Shown here: in pieces, positions 1-4,789 of the stretch
Layout: each line of letters starts with the position of its first letter
Position numbering within the stretch: the first letter of the stretch is position 1
Origin: an uncultured Alphaproteobacteria bacterium
Lineage (GTDB): Bacteria; Pseudomonadota; Alphaproteobacteria; Rhizobiales; Beijerinckiaceae
Direction: 5' to 3'
Assembly: GCA_937903315.1 (NCBI GenBank)
Contig: CALCZO010000147.1
Location: 1 to 5,882 of the forward strand
Length of the DNA stretch: 5,882 bases
Notes under the pieces: model-generated
Told to the model about the DNA's origin: nothing
Databases searched by the model: none
The model's input: only the letters and a program-made list of their open reading frames with translations
Program-made: the position numbers and the translations under genes

Positions 1-347
1 CCGACCCGGTGCAGCGCGAAATCGACCCGCGCCCGGCGCTCGTCCTTCGGCAGATGCGACAGGCCGAAGGCGATGTTGTCGGCGACCGTGAGCCACGGCA
101 GCAGGCGCGGCTCCTGGAAGATCAGCCCGATCGCCTCGTTCGGCGCGGTGATCTGCCGGTCGTCGACCGTGACGGTGCCGGCGCTCGGGATGTCGAGCCC
201 GGCGACAAGCCGCAGCAGCGTGGTCTTGCCGCAGCCCGAGCCGCCAACCATCGCGACGATGTCGCCCTGCCTGACCGAAAGCGAAACCGCGCGCAGCGCC
301 TCGGTGCCGCCGGCGTAGGTCTTGGACAGGCCATCAAGGATCAGCAT
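1..347 (-). CDS. ABC transporter ATP-binding protein, SsuB/TauB-like (partial, 3' end off the left edge)
   Basis: This is the cytoplasmic ATPase that would power the adjacent importer. Only the first 115 codons lie in the window; the ABC signature, Walker B and H-loop are beyond the left edge. What is visible is diagnostic: an N-terminal strand with an A-loop tyrosine at residue 11, a Walker A motif at residues 35-43 (GGSGCGKTT), and a Q-loop at 77-85 (FQEPRLLPW), a wording typical of the nitrate/sulfonate/taurine ATPases. The start at 347 gives the expected short N-terminus, lies 4 nt beyond the permease stop codon, and has a GGAG sequence (361-358 on the minus strand) 10 nt upstream inside the permease gene, so translation is probably coupled. 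An ATG at 355 overlaps the permease stop but closes after four codons. The family call is firm; the transported substrate is not determined by this subunit. Confidence 0.93.
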   Translation of the reverse strand, partial: MLILDGLSKTYAGGTEALRAVSLSVRQGDIVAMVGGSGCGKTTLLRLVAGLDIPSAGTVTVDDRQITAPNEAIGLIFQEPRLLPWLTVADNIAFGLSHLPKDERRARVDFALHRV

Positions 348-351
348 GGCG

Positions 352-1188
352 TCATTGCTCCGCCCGTGCGGTGTCCTGCCAGCGCATCAGCGGCGCGGTC
401 AGGGCAACGAGAATGGCGTCCCACAGCTTGCCGAGCACGGCAAAGACGATGATCGCGGCGACGATCTGGTCCGGCTTGCCCAGTTGCTGGCCGTCGACGA
501 GCAGATAGCCGAGCCCTTCGGACGCGCCCATGAACTCGGCTGCGACGACGAACATGAAGCCCAGCCCCAGCCCCGATCGCAGCGCGATCGCCCAGGACGG
601 CAGGATGGCCGGCAGCAGGATGCGGCCCATCATGCCGGCCCGGTTCAGCCGGAACATCCGTCCGACCTCGATCAGCTTGCGGTCGACCGACTGGATCGCG
701 CCCATCACGCCGAGATAGACCGGAAAGAACACCCCGACCGCGATCAGCGTCACCTTCGGCGCCTCGAAAATGCCGAACCACAGGATGAACAGCGGCACCC
801 AGGCGATGGAGGGCACCGCGCGCAACCCCTGCAGCAACGGATCTGACAGCCGGCGGAACAGCGGCAGCGCGCCCGATATCGCGCCCAGCAGCGTGCCGGC
901 GGCAGCGCCCAGCGCAAAACCGGCGCCGACGCGGGCCAGAGTGGCCAGAATATGCGTGAGAAGGTCGCCCGTCCGCCACAGGTCGACCAGAGTCAGCCAG
1001 ATGCGGCTCGGCGGCGGCACCAGCCGCCCGTCTGACAGGCCGGCGCGCACGGCCAGTTCCCAGCCAAGCGCCAGTGCCGCCGGCAGAACCAGCCCGACGG
1101 CAAGATCGCGCGACCATGCGCCGCGCGCTCCCGTGCGATCCGAAGCCGGGGCATCGGCTGCCCCGTGCCGTGTTTCGGCAATGCTCAT
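352..1188 (-). CDS. ABC transporter permease, SsuC/TauC-like
   Basis: An inner-membrane permease of 278 aa that would form the translocation channel as a dimer and dock the ATPase encoded immediately downstream. The N-terminal 28 residues or so are polar and cytoplasmic. A first membrane helix follows near residues 29-48, then the VPPPSRIW segment (57-64), which is typical of SsuC-type permeases. The remaining hydrophobic helices run from about residue 77 to 265. The cytoplasmic EAA loop that contacts the ATPase is seen at about 174-197 (EVGRMFRLNRAG followed by ILLPAILP). Length and architecture match complete family members. The start at 1188 is preceded by a GGGGGTGGG stretch and lies 26 nt after the binding-protein stop. 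The gene is second in a three-gene operon. An alternative minus-strand ORF at 341-1117 overlaps it in another frame and is low-complexity, so it was discarded. Substrate specificity is not readable from this protein. Confidence 0.94.
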   Translation of the reverse strand: MSIAETRHGAADAPASDRTGARGAWSRDLAVGLVLPAALALGWELAVRAGLSDGRLVPPPSRIWLTLVDLWRTGDLLTHILATLARVGAGFALGAAAGTLLGAISGALPLFRRLSDPLLQGLRAVPSIAWVPLFILWFGIFEAPKVTLIAVGVFFPVYLGVMGAIQSVDRKLIEVGRMFRLNRAGMMGRILLPAILPSWAIALRSGLGLGFMFVVAAEFMGASEGLGYLLVDGQQLGKPDQIVAAIIVFAVLGKLWDAILVALTAPLMRWQDTARAEQ

Positions 1189-1214
1189 CCCACCCCCGTC
1201 TTGCCGTCGCCCCG

Positions 1215-2177
1215 TCAGGCCTTGACGCCGAACGAGGGGTCGATCAGCGCCGCGACCACGGCCTTCACGTTGACATCGGCCTTGATGACCTCGGCCTTCT
1301 GCAAGGCCACGCCGGCCTGCTCGATCGCTTCGGCCTGCACCGGGCCGATGATCGAGGTCGAGAGGTCCGTACGGGTCAACTGCCGCTCGATCACCGGATC
1401 GGGCAGGCGGGCAGCCTTGACCAGCGCGGCCTTCAGTTCGGCCGGATTGGCCAGCGCGTGCTTGCGGGCCTTTTCATAGACGGCGAGCACGCGCTTGACC
1501 ACATCGGGATTCTTGGCGGCGAAATCCTCGCGCACATTGAGCACGCCCCAGGTGTTGTTCTCGGCCTTGCGGTAGAACAGCCGCGCGCCCTCGACCTCGG
1601 CCTGCGCCATGATCGGGTCCAGCCCGGCCCAGGCGTCGACATCGCCGCGGATCAGCGCGGTCTTGCCGTCTGCATGCTGGAGCAGCACGAACTTGACGTC
1701 CGAGGCGGCAACGCCGTGGTCAAGCAGTGCACGGATCAGGAAGATGTGCGGATCGGTGCCGCGCGTCACGGCCACCGACTTGCCCTTGAGATCGGCAACG
1801 GTCTTGATCGCGTCCTTGTTGGTCACCAGCGCGGTCCACTCGGGGCGCGAATAGACCGAGACGGACCTGATCGGGTTGCCGCCGATCTTGCCGATCAGCG
1901 CCGCCGCGCCTGCGGTTGAGCCCAAATCGATCGAGCCGGCGTTGAGAAATTCGAGCGCCTTGTTCGAGCCAGCCGACTGCACCCACTGGATGGTGGTGCC
2001 TTCGGACTTGAACTCGTCTTCCAGCCACTTGTTGTCGCGGATGATCAGGCTGAGCGGGTTGTAGGTCGCCCAGTCGACGGTCAGGCGCGCGAGTTTGCCC
2101 TGCGCCAGCGCGGGCCGGGCAAGGGGAAGGGCGGCGAGGCCGGCGGCGGCCAGAAGGGTGCGGCGCGAAAGCGACAT
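1215..2177 (-). CDS. ABC transporter substrate-binding protein, NitT/TauT family (SsuA-like), probable Tat signal
   Basis: A periplasmic solute receptor of 320 aa that would deliver its ligand to the adjacent permease. The N-terminus has the sequence SRRTLLA at residues 4-10, a hydrophobic stretch to residue 20, and an ALA cleavage site at about 25/26. This fits a twin-arginine (Tat) signal peptide. The mature part follows the SsuA-like pattern: VQSAGSNKALEFLNAGSIDLG near 80-100, then a VADLKGKSVAVTRGTDPH segment near 140-160 that normally lines the ligand cleft, then DAWAGLDP near 190-200. I chose the start at 2177 because it places the signal peptide at the extreme N-terminus and has a weak GGA 7 nt upstream. 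An in-frame ATG at 2216 would add 13 polar residues before the signal and would sit only about 12 nt from the predicted transcription start. It is the first gene of the operon. Ligand could be an alkanesulfonate, taurine or another small anion; no neighbouring desulfonation enzyme settles this. Confidence 0.92.
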   Translation of the reverse strand: MSLSRRTLLAAAGLAALPLARPALAQGKLARLTVDWATYNPLSLIIRDNKWLEDEFKSEGTTIQWVQSAGSNKALEFLNAGSIDLGSTAGAAALIGKIGGNPIRSVSVYSRPEWTALVTNKDAIKTVADLKGKSVAVTRGTDPHIFLIRALLDHGVAASDVKFVLLQHADGKTALIRGDVDAWAGLDPIMAQAEVEGARLFYRKAENNTWGVLNVREDFAAKNPDVVKRVLAVYEKARKHALANPAELKAALVKAARLPDPVIERQLTRTDLSTSIIGPVQAEAIEQAGVALQKAEVIKADVNVKAVVAALIDPSFGVKA

Positions 2178-2229
2178 GTCGGCATCCGTGGGTTTGGCGT
2201 GGCATCTGCCGCGCATCTGCTGAAACTGA

Positions 2230-2249
2230 TCGTTCTTTTAAACGAACGA
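2230..2249. promoter_or_regulatory. Probable repressor operator 1, overlapping the -10 element
   Basis: A 20-bp imperfect palindrome with arms TCGTTC (2230-2235) and GAACGA (2244-2249) around a symmetric TTTAAA core; only one symmetric base pair (2236/2243) breaks the symmetry. It covers the predicted -10 and reaches close to the transcription start, so a protein bound here would block polymerase. The same half-site, GAACGA, recurs in operator 2. Palindromes of this size with an odd or even short centre are typical of TetR-family operators, but the regulator is not encoded in the window and its family is inferred. Confidence 0.6.
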
Positions 2250-2263
2250 ATCTGCCCAGTCAA
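2235..2263 (-). promoter_or_regulatory. Predicted sigma-70-type promoter of the importer operon
   Basis: On the minus strand a TTGACT -35 element (2263-2258) is separated by exactly 17 bp from a TAAAAG -10 element (2240-2235). The -35 matches five of six consensus positions and the -10 four of six. The predicted transcription start is near 2228, leaving a leader of about 50 nt before the chosen ATG at 2177. The promoter is boxed in by palindromic sites: one covers the -10 and the other abuts the -35 on its upstream side. The placement directly upstream of the binding-protein gene, and the fit of spacing, support the call. It is a sequence prediction only. Confidence 0.7.
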
Positions 2264-2267
2264 CTCG

Positions 2268-2287
2268 AAACGAACGATTCGTTCTTT
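2268..2287. promoter_or_regulatory. Probable operator 2, upstream of the -35 element
   Basis: A perfect 13-bp inverted repeat, GAACGA-T-TCGTTC (2272-2284), extended by matching AA/TT pairs at 2269-2270 and 2286-2287 with one mismatch between. It lies 5 bp upstream of the -35 element on the minus strand, and its outer edge overlaps the stop codon (2286-2288) of the upstream membrane-protein gene. The arms AAACGAACGA and TCGTTCTTT are exactly those of operator 1 but in swapped order. Depending on the bound protein it could help repression or serve as an activator site. It could in principle form a small 6-bp hairpin, but it is too AT-rich and short to be a convincing terminator. Confidence 0.6.
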
Positions 2288-3083
2288 ATGCAGAACTCCG
2301 GCTGCGATGTCTGGTCAGCGCGAACAGCGCCGCAATCCAGACCAGGCACACCAGCAGCCCGATGGTCAGCGCTGCCGGCGGGCCAAGCGGCACCATCGCC
2401 ACAACCATCGCGACCAGCGCAACGCCGACGCCGGCCATACCCATCGTCGCATTGGCGAGAATCGCCGCCGAGGCCTCGGACCCGTAGCGCTGGTGCATGA
2501 TCACGCCCATCGACGACATGATGATCGGAAAATTGGCGAGTGTGCCAACCCCGTCCGGACCGAGGGCGTTCGACAGCGCTGTGACCAGTCCGACCAGGCT
2601 TGCCACCGACAGTGCGCGCGCCGGCACATCCCACCACCGCCGGATGGCCGGGCCGGCCGGGCGATGGAACCGCAGCCGGCGGGTCGCGACATGCGCGGTG
2701 GCAACGATGACAGCGGTGAACAGGCAGGCGGTGGCTAGGGTCCATGGCGCCTTCAGCACCAGCCATGCGGCCAGCGCCCAGCCGCAGAACCCCGCCGCCA
2801 ATGCTCCGGCAAGCGGAATCCGCACCACCAGAACTGCCATCAGCGCGATGAACACCACCGTTGCGCCCGCGCTGGCGACGCTTTTCAAGGCAGCCTGTTC
2901 GAGAAACGCGGCATCATGCTCCATGGCCACGAGGATATACGTCGGCCCCAGCGACAGCGGCAGCGTGGCGATCAGTGCACCGAACGCCGGGCGCGTCCGT
3001 TCGGCCACCCGCGCGGCGATGACCACCACGGCGGCGACGATGGCCATCTTGGCCAGAAGGGCGAGGAGCGCGGCAGGGGTCAC
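2286..3083 (-). CDS. Polytopic inner-membrane protein of unknown function with internal duplication
   Basis: I do not recognise a characterised gene. From the chosen GTG at 3083 the product is 265 aa, mostly hydrophobic, with roughly eight membrane helices and a basic polar linker about two-thirds of the way along (TRRLRFHRPAGPAIRR). It carries two tandemly arranged copies of one unit of about 70 residues. They align without gaps at an offset of 144 residues: FGALIATLPLSLGP in copy 1 against VGTLANFPIIMSSM in copy 2, and SAGATVVFIAL against MAGVGVALVAM. The unit, a Gly-Leu-x-x-x-x-Pro helix followed by a charged turn and an Ala-rich helix, resembles single-unit GlpM/DUF3147-type small membrane proteins; that link is my inference. 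The start is uncertain. GTG at 3083 or 3098 and ATG at 3047 are all possible, none with a good ribosome binding site, and the frame stays open to a GTG at 3179. I chose 3083 because it begins shortly before the first helix. It is divergent from yifB, and its stop overlaps operator 2. Confidence 0.72.
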   Translation of the reverse strand: MTPAALLALLAKMAIVAAVVVIAARVAERTRPAFGALIATLPLSLGPTYILVAMEHDAAFLEQAALKSVASAGATVVFIALMAVLVVRIPLAGALAAGFCGWALAAWLVLKAPWTLATACLFTAVIVATAHVATRRLRFHRPAGPAIRRWWDVPARALSVASLVGLVTALSNALGPDGVGTLANFPIIMSSMGVIMHQRYGSEASAAILANATMGMAGVGVALVAMVVAMVPLGPPAALTIGLLVCLVWIAALFALTRHRSRSSA

Positions 3084-3234
3084 AGGCGGAACCGGCACGC
3101 CATGGCAGGGATTTGCGGCACGCCGGAGGAGCGACGTGCCACGGCTTGATGCGGCGCGCAAGCGCGGAGCGGTCGCCACCGGGGCTTGCGGCGCGCGCCG
3201 TGGTCGCTACCATGGCGGCGGAAGGGGCATGGGA
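3084..3234. other. Divergent intergenic region between the membrane-protein gene and yifB
   Basis: About 150 bp that must carry the promoters of both divergent genes. I see no convincing -35/-10 pair on either strand; the best on the plus strand (TTGCGG at 3186, TACCAT at 3208) is weak. Two sequence oddities are present: a 12-bp perfect GC palindrome CGGCGCGCGCCG (3189-3200), and a 9-bp direct repeat CGGCACGCC at 3093-3101 and 3116-3124. Either could be chance in such GC-rich DNA. The left boundary moves if the membrane-protein gene starts elsewhere. Confidence 0.5.
3220..3227 (+). promoter_or_regulatory. Ribosome binding site that decides the yifB start
   Basis: GGAAGGGG ends 7 nt before the ATG at 3235 and only 1 nt before the in-frame ATG at 3229. 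The spacing favours 3235, which also gives the usual family N-terminus MVTRVATVAFEG. This argues against the much longer open frame that extends upstream to 2497. Confidence 0.75.
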
Positions 3235-4758
3235 ATGGTCACGCGCGTTGCCACGGTTGCATTCGAGGGCATCGAGGCCCGTCCGGTCGATGTTCAGGTG
3301 CAGGTGGCCGCCGGCAGTGTCGCCTTCGTGCTGGTCGGCCTGCCGGACAAGGCGGTGGCTGAATCGAAAGAACGCGTGCGCGCCGCCCTCACCGCATCCG
3401 GACTGGCCATGCCGGCCAAGCGGGTGGTGGTCAATCTCGCCCCCGCCGACCTGCCCAAGGAGGGCAGCCACTTCGACCTGCCGATCGCACTTGGCATCAT
3501 GGCCGCGATCGGGGCCATTCCGTCCGATGCGCTTACCGACTACACTGTTCTGGGTGAACTGGCGCTCGACGGTGCAATCGCCCCGGTCGCCGGGGTGCTG
3601 CCGGCGGCGGTGGCGGCCAATGGCCGCGGCCACGGGCTGATCTGCCCGCGCGCCTCGGGGCCGGAGGCGGTCTGGGCCGGCGGCGAGATCGATGTTCTGG
3701 CACCCGCCTCGCTGATCCAGCTTGCCAACCATTTCAAGGGCACGCAGGTTCTCGCCCGGCCCGAGCCGGCGATCCGCTCGGCGGAAGGGCGTCTGCCCGA
3801 TCTCATCGACGTCAAGGGCCAGGAAAGCGCCAAGCGGGCGCTCGAGATTGCCGCAGCCGGCGGTCACAACCTGCTGATGTCCGGCCCGCCCGGTGCCGGC
3901 AAGTCGATGCTGGCCCAGCGGCTGCCCTCGATCCTGCCGCCGCTCGCCCCGCGCGAGCTGCTGGCGGTGTCGATGATCCATTCGATCGCCGGGCTGCTGA
4001 CCGGCGGCGCGCTGACCGACCGGCGACCGTTCCGCGCGCCGCATCATTCGGCCTCGATCGCCGCGCTGACCGGCGGCGGGCTTCATGCCCGGCCCGGCGA
4101 GGTCTCGCTCAGCCACCACGGCGTCCTGTTTCTCGATGAACTGCCCGAATTCCAGCCTCAGGCGCTCGATTCCCTGCGTCAGCCGCTGGAAACCGGCGAG
4201 GTCTCGGTGTCGCGCGCCAACGCCCGCGTCACCTATCCTGCCCGGTTCCAGCTGATCGCGGCGATGAACCCCTGCCGCTGCGGCCATGCGACCGAACCGG
4301 GCTATGCCTGCAAGCGCGCGCCGAATGACAAGTGCATGGCGCAATATCAGGCCCGGCTCTCCGGCCCCCTGCTCGACCGGTTCGATCTTGCCATCGAGGT
4401 TGCTGCGGTCAGCGCTGCCGATCTGGTCCTGCCGCCGCCCTCGGAAGGCTCGGCGGAGGTTGCCGTCCGCGTTGCCCGTGCCCGCGCCCTGCAGGCGGCC
4501 CGCTATCAGGGTTTGGGGCTGGATGCCGCGACCAATGCCGCCGCGCCGTCGAGCATCATCGAGGATGTCGCACGGCCGGACGAGGCCGGACGCAGGCTGT
4601 TGCAGGAGGCGACGGAAAAATTCCGGCTGACCGCGCGCGGCTTCCATCGTGTCATGAAGGTGGCCCGCACCATTGCCGATCTTGGCGGGATCGAGACAGT
4701 CGGGCGGCCGCACCTGGCCGAGGCCCTGGCCTATCGTGGCGCGATGATCCGGCTGTAG
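3235..4758 (+). CDS. yifB: YifB/ComM family Mg-chelatase-like AAA+ ATPase
   Basis: A complete 507-aa protein of normal family length. Domains in order: an N-terminal ChlI/Lon-C-like domain at about 15-140 (VGLPDKAVAES at 34-44, VNLAPADLPKEGSHFDLPIAL at 66-86); an AAA+ core at about 188-395 with Walker A GPPGAGKS at 217-224 and Walker B VLFLDELPEF at 297-306; a sensor segment around MNPCRCG (344-350); the arginine-containing LSGPLLDRFD at 375-384; and a Mg_chelatase C-terminal domain at about 405-503. Four cysteines (347, 349, 359, 367) could bind a metal. Characterised ComM of this family is a hexameric helicase that promotes branch migration during natural transformation; the role here is inferred from homology, and many carriers are not known to be competent. 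In the N-terminal domain, His79 falls about where Lon proteases have the catalytic serine, so protease activity is not expected. It is transcribed alone, divergent from the membrane-protein gene and convergent with the histidine kinase, whose stop is 20 nt beyond its own. Confidence 0.96.
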   Translation: MVTRVATVAFEGIEARPVDVQVQVAAGSVAFVLVGLPDKAVAESKERVRAALTASGLAMPAKRVVVNLAPADLPKEGSHFDLPIALGIMAAIGAIPSDALTDYTVLGELALDGAIAPVAGVLPAAVAANGRGHGLICPRASGPEAVWAGGEIDVLAPASLIQLANHFKGTQVLARPEPAIRSAEGRLPDLIDVKGQESAKRALEIAAAGGHNLLMSGPPGAGKSMLAQRLPSILPPLAPRELLAVSMIHSIAGLLTGGALTDRRPFRAPHHSASIAALTGGGLHARPGEVSLSHHGVLFLDELPEFQPQALDSLRQPLETGEVSVSRANARVTYPARFQLIAAMNPCRCGHATEPGYACKRAPNDKCMAQYQARLSGPLLDRFDLAIEVAAVSAADLVLPPPSEGSAEVAVRVARARALQAARYQGLGLDAATNAAAPSSIIEDVARPDEAGRRLLQEATEKFRLTARGFHRVMKVARTIADLGGIETVGRPHLAEALAYRGAMIRL

Positions 4759-4764
4759 CGACAG

Positions 4765-4789
4765 GTCAGCCCGGCAAGTCAGCCCGGCA
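4765..4789. repeat. 12-bp tandem repeat across the convergent gene junction
   Basis: GTCAGCCCGGCA occurs at 4765-4776 and again at 4778-4789, a 13-bp period. The second copy includes the stop codon of the histidine kinase gene; the first lies in the 20-bp gap after yifB. The simplest reading is a short slippage duplication just outside the kinase reading frame. A bulged hairpin is possible between CCGGCTG at the end of yifB (4749-4755) and CAGCCCGG (4767-4774), but there is no T-run, so a terminator is not supported. Confidence 0.7.

Noticed and set aside
341..1117. Alternative minus-strand frame overlapping the permease
   Set aside because: It is Arg/Gly/Ala-rich with no domain, while the overlapping frame encodes a full-length ABC permease with an EAA loop.
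1074..1919. A 281-codon plus-strand frame opposite the binding protein and permease
   Set aside because: It runs antisense across two well-supported genes, with typical shadow composition (His, Asp, Gly and Leu rich) and no motif.
2230..2287. An alphaproteobacterial LexA (SOS) box, suggested by the repeated GAAC/GTTC
   Set aside because: That box is a direct repeat GTTC-N7-GTTC. Here same-orientation copies are 28 and 49 bp apart start to start, and the nearby pairs are inverted, so the spacing does not fit.
2268..2287. Operator 2 as a rho-independent terminator for the membrane-protein gene
   Set aside because: The stem is at most 6 bp and AT-rich, and on the gene's own strand it is followed by no U-run. 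Its arms recur in the promoter palindrome, which favours protein binding.
3189..3200. GC palindrome CGGCGCGCGCCG as an operator
   Set aside because: It is built only of alternating G and C in very GC-rich DNA, has no second copy nearby, and is not placed against a clear promoter.
2497..3234. In-frame extension of the yifB frame upstream, giving 753 codons
   Set aside because: The extra 246 codons are antisense to the membrane-protein gene and low-complexity. Family length, the N-terminal MVTRVATVAFEG and the ribosome binding site at 3220-3227 all favour 3235.
2914..4713. A 599-codon open frame on the minus strand opposite yifB
   Set aside because: It is the shadow of a GC-rich gene. The translation is rich in Arg, Gly, Asp and His without any recognisable domain, and it overlaps complete YifB domains on the other strand.
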